Source: a virus
IMG/VR virus record: IMGVR_UViG_3300047487_000176
Coordinates: 1-55,115 of that record
Direction: 5' to 3' (one strand)
Length of the DNA stretch: 55,115 nucleotides
This document shows positions 7,430-15,474 of the stretch, one piece after another; position 1 is the first letter of the stretch; each line of letters opens with the position of its first letter. A program made the translations under genes and the position numbers. The notes below the pieces were generated by a model that saw only the letters and a list, made by a program, of their open reading frames with translations, was not told the DNA's origin and ran no database searches.

Positions 7430-7605
7430 CACGGCTTCTCCGCGACGGCTGGCTTCGGTGCGACCAACTCCTCGCGGAGGACAGTCGTGTCCCGCGGGGC
7501 GACGACGCCGATGCGGACGCGGCCTTGCTCTACGCCGCGCACCTCGATGACGACGTCCTTGCCGATCAATATCCGCTCGCCAATTCGTCTGGTCAGGCAC
7601 AGCAC
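7429..7605 (-). CDS. csrA: CsrA-family translational regulator
   Basis: 58 residues, the normal length. CsrA dimers bind GGA motifs in mRNA leaders and change translation and stability. The family pattern is clear: LCLTRRIGERILIG at the N-terminus (beta 1-2), VVIEVRGVEQGRVRIGVVAP (beta 3-4) and TVLREELV, which holds the arginine R44 that contacts RNA. The start is GTG, preceded by AAGGAG at a good distance. The cysteine at position 3 is unusual. It lies at the head of the small accessory genes and is coupled to a 27-residue membrane peptide. It could act on host transcripts or on the many GGA-containing ribosome sites of this phage. Confidence 0.93.
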   Translation of the reverse strand: MLCLTRRIGERILIGKDVVIEVRGVEQGRVRIGVVAPRDTTVLREELVAPKPAVAEKP

Positions 7606-7640
7606 TTGAGGCTCCTTCCTCGTTTGTGTCGGTCGGAAGC

Positions 7641-8108
7641 CTAGCAGGCTGCCGGATTCTCTGCAAGCCATGTTTGGCACGCTTCTCTCGCCGCAGAGTC
7701 CTTGTGGTTTTTGGCTGCGTATTCGCAGTATTCCCGCCATCTGGGTTGACCTGCGGCCTCCGCGATCCCCATCCCCTGAAAACGTCCGCTTGAGAACGCG
7801 AACGCTTTGTGCTCGCCTGCCGTCTCCTGCTCAGGCTCCGGCTCTTCGCGGGCGTCGATCCACTGCCCGGTCCCGCAGTAGCAGCACTCGATACGCCACT
7901 GGTCTCGGCACTTGTCGGTCACGTCGTGGCACGCCCCTTGACAGTTCTGGTCAAGGCACAAGACGTCGCCGTCGAGCCGGCCCAGAAACGAGATCGCCCG
8001 CCGAACCGTCGGCATGAACGTCGCCTTGGCCTCTTCCGGCGAGACCGCCTTCTTGGTCTTCTTCTTCCGCGGCTCGTCGGTGGGCGAGATGTCGAAAAGC
8101 AGGCTCAT
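7641..8108 (-). CDS. Cysteine-rich zinc-finger-like protein
   Basis: 155 residues from the ATG at 8108, which overlaps the helicase stop as ATGA. A lysine-rich N-terminus (PRKKKTKK) precedes a cysteine cluster at about 51-80: CLDQNCQGAC, CRDQWRIECCYC, which could form one or two zinc sites. The C-terminal third is helical (REYCEYAAKNHKDSAAREACQTWL). Coupling to the UvrD-like helicase suggests a DNA-associated accessory role. No family is recognised. Confidence 0.55.
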   Translation of the reverse strand: MSLLFDISPTDEPRKKKTKKAVSPEEAKATFMPTVRRAISFLGRLDGDVLCLDQNCQGACHDVTDKCRDQWRIECCYCGTGQWIDAREEPEPEQETAGEHKAFAFSSGRFQGMGIAEAAGQPRWREYCEYAAKNHKDSAAREACQTWLAENPAAC

Positions 8109-9742
8109 AGTGGCAACCTCATCTTGTAGTCGGCCGCTTGCTCCGTCCCCACGATCAGCCGCCGGCGTGCCCGCGTGACGCCGACGTACTCGATCCTTCG
8201 CTCCTCGTCGTGCTGGCCCGCGTCGATCCCTTGGGCTTCGGCGATCCGCCGGCTGATCGTCGTCGAGAGCACGACCGTGTCGGCCTCCATGCCCTTGGCC
8301 GCGTGAATCGTGCCGATCCGTATCGCCGGCTTGCTGGCGAGTTCCGCACCGTACTTCTTCGCCGCGGTCCTCCACCGCTCCGCCCCCGCGAAAAGCCCGC
8401 CCCACTCGCCCTTCCGCAGCCTGTCGGCGAATTCCGGCTTCATGCCGGCGTCCTCGAGGTCGCCCGGGAGCACGACCTCCCAACGTCTGAGCGTTTCCTC
8501 CCGCTCCCACGTCTTTTTTGTGCCGCGGGCCATGTTTTTGCCGTCGTTGCTCGGCATGAGTTCGACAGCCGCCGCGAAGTCCTCCGGCGAGCAGTGCTCG
8601 CCGTGCTCGATCGACCACAAAGCGCCGACGGCCCGGTAGAACTTCGTCTGCTCCTTGGCCTTGAGTTTCGCGAACGGCAGCCCAGCCTTTGCCAAGGCTT
8701 CAGCCCAGATGTCGAGCGTGTAGTTGCAGCGGGCCACGACCAGCGTCTGGTCGGTCGGCGTCAGCGACCGGACGATGCTCTCCGCGTACCCACCGCGGAC
8801 GACCTCGCCCTCGTGGTCGGCTGGAGCGATCCCGCGATCCCAGTAGCCGTTCCGCATCTTCTTCAGGCACGCCTCGCCCAGTGCCAGCACCGGGGCCGGG
8901 CATCTCCACGTCTTCTGCATGACCCGCTCTTTGTCGGCCTTCCAACCCATGAAAAACCGCGAGTCGCTCCCTCCGAAGCCGAAGATGGACTGCATTGGGT
9001 CTCCGCCGAGGTACACCCACTGCACCAGCGGTCCCGAGGCGAGCCGGCGGCAGCATCGATCGACCAGCGCGGATGCGTCCTGCTGCTCGTCCATGACCCA
9101 CGCCTTGACGCTCGGAGGCAGTTCGCCCTCCGGGTCCGTCTCCTCCCAGCCATCCGGCGAGAACCTAATCCCACCGAACCTCGCGAGGAGGTCGGTGAAG
9201 TCGAAGCGGTTCTCCAGCCGCTTCGCCATCTCGTACTTCTCGATGTACTGCTTGCAGGTCGAGAACGACGGCACCTCCTCGCCCATTCGTGCCGACCGCA
9301 GGATTGTGTCCTTCAGTGGTTCAAGACGCGACCGGGCCTGCTCCCACACGTTCAGCGCGGCGGCGGCCGACCGCTCTCCCGTGAACCGCGTGTAGCCGGA
9401 GTCGTCGTCGATGATCGACCGCACGTTGACCCCTAAAGCCCCTGCGATCCACTCAGACGACTTGTTCCCGTCGTCCAGCATCTCCCCCTTCTTCACGCCC
9501 AATTGCCTGTAGGCGATGCTGTGGACGGTCCTGAACCACCCGTCCTGCGACAGCGTCTCCGACGGCACACCCCACGCGGCACTGGCCCTGCCGACCGCCT
9601 CGGCCCGGGCGGCCCTCGTGAAACTGGTGAACCCGATGGCGAAAGGGCTACCACCCAAGGCGTTTTTGGCTCCCTCCATGACCCTCAAAAGTTCCGTCGT
9701 CTTTCCCGTGCCTGCCCCACCTACCAATCTTGCCACTTGCAT
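8105..9742 (-). CDS. UvrD/Rep-like superfamily 1 helicase
   Basis: 545 residues. The ATG at 9742 has GGAGAAG upstream and puts the Walker A loop (GGAGTGKTT, 8-16) right at the N-terminus as in the family; a GTG at 9829 in frame would add 29 residues but overlaps a repeat-rich stretch. Motifs run in order: MDEQQD (motif II), LGGDPMQSIFGFGG (motif III), IGTIHAAKGMEADTVVL (motif V) and EERRIEYVGVTRARRRLIV (motif VI). It should be an ATP-driven 3'-5' translocase. It is shorter than bacterial UvrD, as phage forms are. It follows the primase-polymerase and belongs to the replication module. Confidence 0.93.
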   Translation of the reverse strand: MQVARLVGGAGTGKTTELLRVMEGAKNALGGSPFAIGFTSFTRAARAEAVGRASAAWGVPSETLSQDGWFRTVHSIAYRQLGVKKGEMLDDGNKSSEWIAGALGVNVRSIIDDDSGYTRFTGERSAAAALNVWEQARSRLEPLKDTILRSARMGEEVPSFSTCKQYIEKYEMAKRLENRFDFTDLLARFGGIRFSPDGWEETDPEGELPPSVKAWVMDEQQDASALVDRCCRRLASGPLVQWVYLGGDPMQSIFGFGGSDSRFFMGWKADKERVMQKTWRCPAPVLALGEACLKKMRNGYWDRGIAPADHEGEVVRGGYAESIVRSLTPTDQTLVVARCNYTLDIWAEALAKAGLPFAKLKAKEQTKFYRAVGALWSIEHGEHCSPEDFAAAVELMPSNDGKNMARGTKKTWEREETLRRWEVVLPGDLEDAGMKPEFADRLRKGEWGGLFAGAERWRTAAKKYGAELASKPAIRIGTIHAAKGMEADTVVLSTTISRRIAEAQGIDAGQHDEERRIEYVGVTRARRRLIVGTEQAADYKMRLPL

Positions 9743-9767
9743 GACCACTTCTCCAAGGGGTGCCAGA

Positions 9768-9833
9768 AAACGTGGATCACGCAAGTCCTTGCCGCCACAC
9801 GACTTGCGAAGCAAAAACCACGTTTCCACGTTT
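9768..9833 (-). promoter_or_regulatory. Interrupted hairpin and tandem 8-mer before the helicase gene
   Basis: Two nested inverted repeats lie in the 94-nt gap between the primase-polymerase stop and the helicase ATG. The outer arms are AAACGTGG (9768-9775) and CCACGTTT (9818-9825). The inner arms are CGCAAGTC (9780-9787) and GACTTGCG (9801-9808), with a 13-nt loop. The outer right arm is repeated in tandem at 9826-9833. The RNA could fold into a two-part stem that affects read-through or helicase translation. There is no T-tract, so a plain terminator is unlikely. Confidence 0.45.
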
Positions 9834-9836
9834 CCA

Positions 9837-11558
9837 TCAGTTTTTTTCGATTCTCAAAGGGACTTCCTCGTGAATAGAAAAGGCCGTCTCGCTCTCGGCC
9901 CCGAATTCACCTGCCGCCAGACGCTCTAGGACGCGGATGTGCTGGCTTGTGAACCGGACGAACCGGCGGCTGCTGTCGCCCTCCCCGGCCGATCTGGAGG
10001 CCGGCAGGCTCTTCTGGCCGACGCCCGCCAGAAGCATCTTCTTGATGGTCAGGATGTCGCCGTCCTCGAGTTTCCTCCGGCCGCGGTCAACCATCTCCCA
10101 CGCCTTCATCCATCCGAACCACAACTCCCAGACCCCGTCGCGGCCACGGACCCACGCCGGCATCCCCGTGACGTCCGGGCTGCCGCTCTCCTCGGCGTCG
10201 TCGTCCGGCTTGGGGGTCATCATCAGGACGTCGAGCAGCCAACCCGCGACCGTCGCGAATCGGCAGTTCTCCGCTGTAGCCGGCTCTTGAGTGGACTCGT
10301 CCATCAGTTTCGCCTTGAGGCCGCGGACGGCCGGCTTCCCCTTCTTCTTCCCCTGCCCGTTCCAGATCGTGAACCACTCCTCCGGCACCTCGTCCACGAT
10401 GACGGTGTGCGTCGATTCGAGGATCGCTTGGGCGACCTTCGCCGCCGACCGGAACACTTCCACGCTGAGTGGCACGGAGACCTTCACAGTCTTCTGCTCG
10501 CCGCCGACCTCCCTGAACACAGGCACCGTGAGCGAGTACCTGACCGGGTCGCCGTGGATCACCTTCAGGTGCCACTGGCCGGGCCACCACTGCTCGCCGT
10601 CGTACCGCAGGCCGGTGAAGGTGAACGGCAGGTCTTTTTTGGCGTCCTCCGTCGGCTCCTCGGCCCCCTTCTCGAGCCGCTCCGCCACGGCCTTCGCCTT
10701 CTCGGCCTCGTCCGCGACGCCCTGAGCACGCTTCCGCGTCGCCCACTGCAACTCGTGGCGGAAGATGTTCTCGATCTCTTCCTCGCCCTTCGGCGGATTG
10801 CACTTGGTCGTGTTGATCGCCTTGATCAACTCCAGAACATCCTGCTGCTCGACAGGGTCGTGGACGTTGACCATGTTGATGCACTGACGCGCCGCGAACC
10901 GGACCAGAGAGTGGTGGCGGTCGCCCTCCCCTGCCGGCTTGTAAAGGATCATGTTCGCCGACGGTTGCCGCTCGCCGCCTTCCTCGCCGGCGTCGTTCAC
11001 GATCGCGACGAGCAGTTCCTTCGGCAGTTCAGCGACTTCGCAGTCCTCTGGACTCATCCCGTTGACCCACGAGTAGGACGCCCCGCTGGCGTGGGCGCTC
11101 GGCGGCATGATCGACTGCGCTCCGCGGGCGCCTCCGCCGATGCGAATCTCGAGGCCGGAGAGTTTGTGGACGGCCTTCTGCGGAAGGCGACGGTCCCACT
11201 TGAAAAGCCGGTGCGTCGATCGCTTCGACGTGAACGTGGGCGTGTACGCCTTGTCGATTCCGAACCGCTCGGCCGTCTTCCGGCCCTGCTCGGTGTCGAA
11301 CTCGATGTCGATGATCCCGCTCTTCTCACCCAGTTGGACGCCGACGTTGTACTTCCTCGACCCGTCGAACCAGTGACCCAACTCGTCCTCGTCGATCGTG
11401 GCCTTGTGCTGCCACGCGGTCAGCACAGGGTGCTTCCCGGGCGTCGCGCACTCCGGGTTCAAGCATGTGCATTTGTCGCCGTTCAATCCGTGGCACGGCA
11501 CGACGTACCATCCCCGCGCCGCGTACTGGGCTGCCCACTTGAACTTGGTGTCACTCAT
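9837..11558 (-). CDS. Primase-polymerase of the AEP superfamily
   Basis: 573 residues. AAAGGAG lies 7 nt before the ATG at 11558. The N-terminal 190 residues match bifunctional primase/polymerase domains: YAARGWYVVPC, a cysteine pair in DKCTCLNPEC, GKHPVLTAW, NVGVQLGEKSGIIDIEFD with the metal-binding acidic residues D84/E86/D88, and later RIGGGARGAQSIMPPSAH. The middle is a charged linker helix (EAEKAKAVAERLEKGAEE). The C-terminal 250 residues are not a recognised helicase; no Walker motif is visible, so unwinding is probably left to the flanking helicases. It likely primes and may extend phage DNA. Confidence 0.85.
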   Translation of the reverse strand: MSDTKFKWAAQYAARGWYVVPCHGLNGDKCTCLNPECATPGKHPVLTAWQHKATIDEDELGHWFDGSRKYNVGVQLGEKSGIIDIEFDTEQGRKTAERFGIDKAYTPTFTSKRSTHRLFKWDRRLPQKAVHKLSGLEIRIGGGARGAQSIMPPSAHASGASYSWVNGMSPEDCEVAELPKELLVAIVNDAGEEGGERQPSANMILYKPAGEGDRHHSLVRFAARQCINMVNVHDPVEQQDVLELIKAINTTKCNPPKGEEEIENIFRHELQWATRKRAQGVADEAEKAKAVAERLEKGAEEPTEDAKKDLPFTFTGLRYDGEQWWPGQWHLKVIHGDPVRYSLTVPVFREVGGEQKTVKVSVPLSVEVFRSAAKVAQAILESTHTVIVDEVPEEWFTIWNGQGKKKGKPAVRGLKAKLMDESTQEPATAENCRFATVAGWLLDVLMMTPKPDDDAEESGSPDVTGMPAWVRGRDGVWELWFGWMKAWEMVDRGRRKLEDGDILTIKKMLLAGVGQKSLPASRSAGEGDSSRRFVRFTSQHIRVLERLAAGEFGAESETAFSIHEEVPLRIEKN

Positions 11559-11562
11559 CAAA

Positions 11563-12264
11563 TCACTCCTTTGATTGATCGCTTCTCCAACTCTTCTGGT
11601 TTTCTTCCGGCGTCACCAACCGGAGGCGGCAGTGCGACTGGTGGTACAGAACCCAAGCCTTCTCAAATTCCTCGTCGGCCAGCACCCAGCCGCCGAGGTC
11701 GTCCTGCTTGAGCGGAATGCTCTCTGCCGGGTGGGGCCAGCCGGCCAGAAAGTCGTCACGCAGTTTCGCGAACGTCAGCGGGCGGACGTGATCGACTTGG
11801 CAGGTGTCCCAAGTGATCGGCTTTCCGCTGATGTCGCTGGTCAGTGACGAGGACGACGCGAATCGCAGCCTCTTGTAGGCCCGAACGTCGCGGTCGACCG
11901 CCACACGCATCCCGTGCGTCAGCCAACTCGACCGCTTCCTGAATCCGGTGCAGCACTGAACCCAAGAAAACGAGATTTCCAGACCTCCGCGGTAGACGAC
12001 GAACGTGTGATTGCACGCCGCTTTTCGCAGGACAGCCTTGGCGGATTCGTGCCGCACACGAACGCCGATGACCTCGTCCTCAAGGCCGGGGAGAATCTTC
12101 TCGTCAGGCATACTGTGACGCTGGCGGATCAGATTCAGCATGAAGTCTCCGCACTCGATGAGTTCGCCATCTGCCGTGGCCGATATGGCATTGCGGCAGT
12201 ACGCAACCAGTTCTTTCAGGCTCGCGAACTCGACGCCGGCGACCATTGTCTTTTTTCGAGCCAC
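11563..12264 (-). CDS. DUF3223-like protein with an HNH-like fold
   Basis: 233 residues. AAGGAGG lies 7 nt before the GTG start. The C-terminal half has the pattern of DUF3223/DCL-type proteins: KPITWDTCQVDHVRPLTF near residue 150, a helix-loop, then YHQSHCRLRLVTPEENQK near the end. The D-H...H-x-x-L-R-L-V-x-x-x-x-N spacing resembles an HNH nuclease in which the second half is an N in EEN. The N-terminal region (residues 1-85) holds a helix like a homing-endonuclease DNA-binding part. It may nick or cut DNA or bind structured RNA. It follows replication genes. Confidence 0.6.
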   Translation of the reverse strand: MARKKTMVAGVEFASLKELVAYCRNAISATADGELIECGDFMLNLIRQRHSMPDEKILPGLEDEVIGVRVRHESAKAVLRKAACNHTFVVYRGGLEISFSWVQCCTGFRKRSSWLTHGMRVAVDRDVRAYKRLRFASSSSLTSDISGKPITWDTCQVDHVRPLTFAKLRDDFLAGWPHPAESIPLKQDDLGGWVLADEEFEKAWVLYHQSHCRLRLVTPEENQKSWRSDQSKE

Positions 12265-12297
12265 TGAAAAGCCTCCTTCTGGCGTGCCTTCAGTGAG

Positions 12298-12591
12298 TCA
12301 GTTCCAAGCCGCGAAGTTCGGCCTGTCGACGATGCTGCTCGGCGCATCGTGAACAATCGTCGTGGTGCACATGCCAGTCTTTTCGTCCCACACTCGCCGG
12401 AACTCCGCGATCTGATCGCTGTCGGGGTGTATGTCCCATGACACGACAGCGCCGAACGTCTCGTAGGCCAACGAGAATGCGTCCACTCTCAGGATCGTGG
12501 ACGACCCTCGGTCGTTGCCGATGAAAGTCCCGACAGCGGCGAAAACATTGGCAACGCTTGACGGGCAATCCAACTTGATTCGCATGATCAT
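12298..12591 (-). CDS. Small protein, unknown
   Basis: 97 residues. AAGGAA lies 7 nt ahead of the ATG. The N-terminus is a strand with RIKLDCPSSVANVF, then alternating strands and loops (TILRVDAFSLAYETFG; AVVSWDIHPDSD). No domain or catalytic motif is seen. It is the first gene after a strong hairpin terminator, so its expression may depend on read-through. Confidence 0.5.
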   Translation of the reverse strand: MIMRIKLDCPSSVANVFAAVGTFIGNDRGSSTILRVDAFSLAYETFGAVVSWDIHPDSDQIAEFRRVWDEKTGMCTTTIVHDAPSSIVDRPNFAAWN

Positions 12592-12628
12592 GTTTCGATT
12601 CCTTGTTGTTGAAGAAGTGTGAAACCCC

Positions 12629-12662
12629 CCCGCCGCCCCGACCTCTCGATCGGGGCGGCGGG
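12629..12662 (-). terminator. Strong GC hairpin, probable intrinsic terminator
   Basis: A 13-bp perfect stem (arms 12629-12641 and 12650-12662, CCGCCGCCCCGA core) with an 8-nt loop lies after the 12803-13585 gene. On the minus strand it runs straight into G-rich sequence and then only a TTT, so the U-tract is short. It can stop or weaken transcription of the replication operon at this point, leaving the genes to the left partly insulated. Confidence 0.6.
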
Positions 12663-12802
12663 TCAGGTTCGCCCGCCGGCGTGGTGGAATACGACACCAG
12701 AGGCTCGGTCAGACTTCCGGTCGGTTACGACGCCACCGCCGGCTGGGCGGCCGGCTCGTCGCGACGATGACGACGAGTGCGCCGCCGGCCCGGCGGGATG
12801 CA
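12663..12802. other. Non-coding gap before the terminator
   Basis: 140 nt lie between the stop of the 12803 gene and the hairpin. It is very GC-rich, with repeated GCCGGC and GACGA runs. I see no open frame with a ribosome site, no promoter-like pair of hexamers and no tRNA-like fold. Confidence 0.4.
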
Positions 12803-13585
12803 CTACTCGTCGCTCTCGACCACCTCGGCGGCGACGGCGCCGCCGCTGAACGTCGTGAACATCCGGGTCAGCGACTCCGTGTAGAGACGGCGAGCGACCT
12901 CGCCCTCCTCCTCGGAGATCGTGCCCACGAGCCGCGGGACGATCTGGGAGTACGGCTGGCCGCCGGCACCCTTCGCCTTCTGCAACTTGAGTCCGATCAC
13001 GCACTCGTAGTGGAAGGCCGGCAGCCGCTTCCGAAACGGCAGCCACGACGGCAGCGACCCCGGCCCGACGGTCACGAGCACCGGCCAGACGTCGCCCTGA
13101 CGAAGGATCGCGAGGATGCGACTCTCCTTCACCCGCTTCGCACCACCCTTCGACGAGCCGAACCCAAACTCCGGCGAGATCGAGATCGCCGCCCAGTCGT
13201 AGAGACGATCGCCGATGCGATACTTCTCCAGCGCCGCCGGCGAAATCTCACTCCCGAGATCGTCCGAGAGACGTCGCGCGACGATGAGGTCGCGCGACTC
13301 GAGGATCGGACGCTGCTCGCTGGGGTCGAGCGACGGCCACAGGTAGCCGCGCTTCCCCTCGCCGACGAGCAGTCCCTTCAGTTCATCGGTGCTCTCGGTA
13401 TTCCCGTCCACGTCGATCTGCCACGTCGTCGACCCGCCCAGCGGTGTCTTCACGCGGACCAAATCCATCTCCCGCATCTGCTCACCATCCAGATTGCTCT
13501 GGATGATGCGTGCCTGCCGACTGTTCGGCTGAAGGCACGGGTAGGCGACCTCTGTGGTCGCCGTCGCAATCGCTGTGGTAGCCAT
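12803..13585 (-). CDS. Conserved replication-module protein, unknown
   Basis: 260 residues from the ATG at 13585, 9 nt after AGGAG; an ATG nine bases upstream is too close to that site. The chain is mostly beta: STTWQIDVDGN, KRGYLWPSLDP, RLYDWAAISISPEFGFG, SRILAILRQGDVWPVLVTVG, with a helix before the acidic C-terminus (AAEVVESDE). An acidic tail on a beta-rich protein is a trait of single-strand DNA-binding proteins, and the place between a helicase and primase fits, but no OB-fold signature can be confirmed by eye. Unknown function is the safe call. Confidence 0.55.
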   Translation of the reverse strand: MATTAIATATTEVAYPCLQPNSRQARIIQSNLDGEQMREMDLVRVKTPLGGSTTWQIDVDGNTESTDELKGLLVGEGKRGYLWPSLDPSEQRPILESRDLIVARRLSDDLGSEISPAALEKYRIGDRLYDWAAISISPEFGFGSSKGGAKRVKESRILAILRQGDVWPVLVTVGPGSLPSWLPFRKRLPAFHYECVIGLKLQKAKGAGGQPYSQIVPRLVGTISEEEGEVARRLYTESLTRMFTTFSGGAVAAEVVESDE

Positions 13586-13630
13586 TTGTGGCATACTCCT
13601 GTCGTGTAGATCAGACCATCAACCTCTGCG

Positions 13631-14080
13631 TCACCCGACCGTCGTGTGCCGCAGTTTCGGCGAGACGAACTCGCCGACGATCCCGTCGAACTCCGTCCCA
13701 GCCGAGTAAGGCAGGCTGGGGTCCGTCCCAGCCTCTCGTGCCCTCTCGGTCAGCAAGGCTTTCAGCCTTGCTGTGTTCACCTGCGTGACCGCCTCCAGCA
13801 GCCCCGCCGATCGGGCGGCCTCCATCACCGCCTCCTTTCGCGCCTCCGGCGCAGAGAACGAGTGTGTCCACTCGATCCTCCAACTCCTCCCTGCCGCCCG
13901 GACTCCGTCCAAGCGTTGTCCCTGAAACTCTTCGATCGCGATCGACTCGTAGTGGTCGCGCTTTTTCTTGAGCGCGTCGATCTGGTCGTTGAGCGCGGCA
14001 ACCTGCTTGTCAATCGCCGTGATCTCAGCGAGCGCCGTTTGCAGTGCCGGCGCGTCGTTCATATCCGTCGATGATGTCAC
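13631..14080 (-). CDS. Coiled-coil protein of the replication module, unknown
   Basis: 149 residues. GGGAGGTG stands 5 nt before the GTG start at 14080, inside the last 56 nt of the helicase gene. Residues 10-50 are a heptad helix (LQTALAEITAIDKQVAALN...LKKKRD), followed by a compact domain with QRLDGVRAAGRSWRIEWTHSF and a helical end. This layout is common in small phage proteins next to SNF2-type helicases and recombination genes. I cannot name the function. Confidence 0.55.
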   Translation of the reverse strand: MTSSTDMNDAPALQTALAEITAIDKQVAALNDQIDALKKKRDHYESIAIEEFQGQRLDGVRAAGRSWRIEWTHSFSAPEARKEAVMEAARSAGLLEAVTQVNTARLKALLTERAREAGTDPSLPYSAGTEFDGIVGEFVSPKLRHTTVG

Positions 14081-15425
14081 TGAGCACCTCCCTTCGATCC
14101 CTCAGAGCCTCGTACACGCGGCCGTCCACCGTGGAGCGGCCGTCGATTGTCGCCACTAGATGCCAAATAGACACCTTGCGTTCCTGCCCGGGGCGATGCA
14201 GACGCGCAACCGCCTGAAGGTATTCAGCCAGTGAGTAGCCTAGCGAGAAGAAGACCGCGAAACGTGCCCGCGTCAGATCGATCCCGATGCCGCCCGACTG
14301 AATCTGCACGATGAGCACGTTCGTCTTCCCGGCCTGCCAGTCGGCGAGATCGTCTGCGGAGCCGCTGAGTTCGCCCCACGATCGCTTGAGCCGCTCACAC
14401 GCGGCTCGCGCCGCCACGATGTCGCTCCTGAAGCGACAGAACACGACCCACGGCTCGTCAGCGGGGGAATCCCACAGCATATCCTCGAGGACTCCGGCCT
14501 TCGCGGGGTCGGCGACAATCTGCCTCGCGAGGCTCTCGCCGTCATACGTCACCGCACCACCGCAAACCTGTTGCAGGCGTAGCAGTTGGACGAGAGCGTT
14601 CGCCGGCGTGATCGTGCCCTGCTCGAGCACAGCACAGAACTCACGCTCGATCTCGCGGTAGACCTTCGCTTCCTGCGGCGACAGGTCGCACGGCAGGTCG
14701 ATGAATTGTATTTGTGGGAGGTCTAGAACATCAGCGGCCACCGCACGGTGCGTCGTGGCGGCCACGCGGCGATGAGCGTCGTCGAGGTTCTTGTAGCCGA
14801 TGACGAAGTTCTGGCCGGGGGCGATCATCGCGTACCGGGCCTTGTGCAGCGTGTACGTCGTGCCGAACGTCTGGCATTCAGGACTCTCGACGGCTCGCCA
14901 GATGCCGTAGCAGTCGAGGACACTATGCGGGATCATCGTGCCGGAGAGTCCGATCTTCACGGCCTCGGCGTTCTTTTTGCACACCCGGCTCGCCCAGCGG
15001 CTCGCAGCCCCGCTCGGACTCTTGAGCCGATGCACCTCGTCCCAGACGATCGCCGACCACTTGGTCTTCTCGATGATCGGCATCCGCCACGCCGTCTCGT
15101 AGTTGACTACGAAGACCACGGGCGTGCGATCGGCGAGCGCGGCCTCGACCTGCTTGACCTTCTGGGCGCTCGTGCCCTTCGTGAGGGCGACGACGCGGAC
15201 GTCAGGCCACCAGAGGCTGCATTGCTTGACCCACGCCGCGATCACGGCCTTCGGGCAAGAGACAAGCACGGAGAACCCGCCGCGATCGCCGCGAGCCATG
15301 CGGCGCCTCAGAATCTCGATGGCCGTGCGGGTCTTGCCGCACCCCATCTCGTGGTGGAGCAGCACCGCGGTGCGGTCCTCGCTCCACTTGATTGCGTCGC
15401 GCTGATGCGACCACAGGCCGTCCAT
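14025..15425 (-). CDS. SNF2-type superfamily 2 DNA helicase
   Basis: 466 residues. AAGGAGGAG lies before the ATG at 15425. Motif I is HHEMGCGKTRTA with K31, motif II is WDEVHRLKS (D129-E-V-H), motif III is GLSGTMIPHS, motif IV is WVVFCRFRSD, motif V is GGIGIDLTRARFAVFF and motif VI is YLQAVARLHRPGQ. The DEVH box and the RLHRPGQ ending are SNF2-like. Phage members of this size act in replication and recombination on forked DNA. It is the second gene of the leftward operon and overlaps the next gene by 56 nt. Confidence 0.92.
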   Translation of the reverse strand: MDGLWSHQRDAIKWSEDRTAVLLHHEMGCGKTRTAIEILRRRMARGDRGGFSVLVSCPKAVIAAWVKQCSLWWPDVRVVALTKGTSAQKVKQVEAALADRTPVVFVVNYETAWRMPIIEKTKWSAIVWDEVHRLKSPSGAASRWASRVCKKNAEAVKIGLSGTMIPHSVLDCYGIWRAVESPECQTFGTTYTLHKARYAMIAPGQNFVIGYKNLDDAHRRVAATTHRAVAADVLDLPQIQFIDLPCDLSPQEAKVYREIEREFCAVLEQGTITPANALVQLLRLQQVCGGAVTYDGESLARQIVADPAKAGVLEDMLWDSPADEPWVVFCRFRSDIVAARAACERLKRSWGELSGSADDLADWQAGKTNVLIVQIQSGGIGIDLTRARFAVFFSLGYSLAEYLQAVARLHRPGQERKVSIWHLVATIDGRSTVDGRVYEALRDRREVLSDIIDGYERRAGTANGAR

Positions 15426-15474
15426 GCCGCTCCTCCTTGGCGGGCGGCATGGTACGCGGCTGCTAGGCGGCCAG

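Noticed and set aside
8138-9436. 432-codon open frame on the plus strand
   Set aside because: Antisense of the UvrD-like helicase, whose motifs on the minus strand are complete.
9939-11711. 590-codon open frame on the plus strand
   Set aside because: It is the antisense of the primase-polymerase, rich in arginine, proline and leucine, with no domain. GC-rich codons often leave the opposite frame open.
11563-12264. Homing endonuclease or intron
   Set aside because: The gene stands alone with its own start and ribosome site, and no split host gene or intron boundary is seen.
12592-12802. Possible tRNA or small RNA in the gap
   Set aside because: Only the GC hairpin is visible; no cloverleaf arms or a TTCGA loop could be found.
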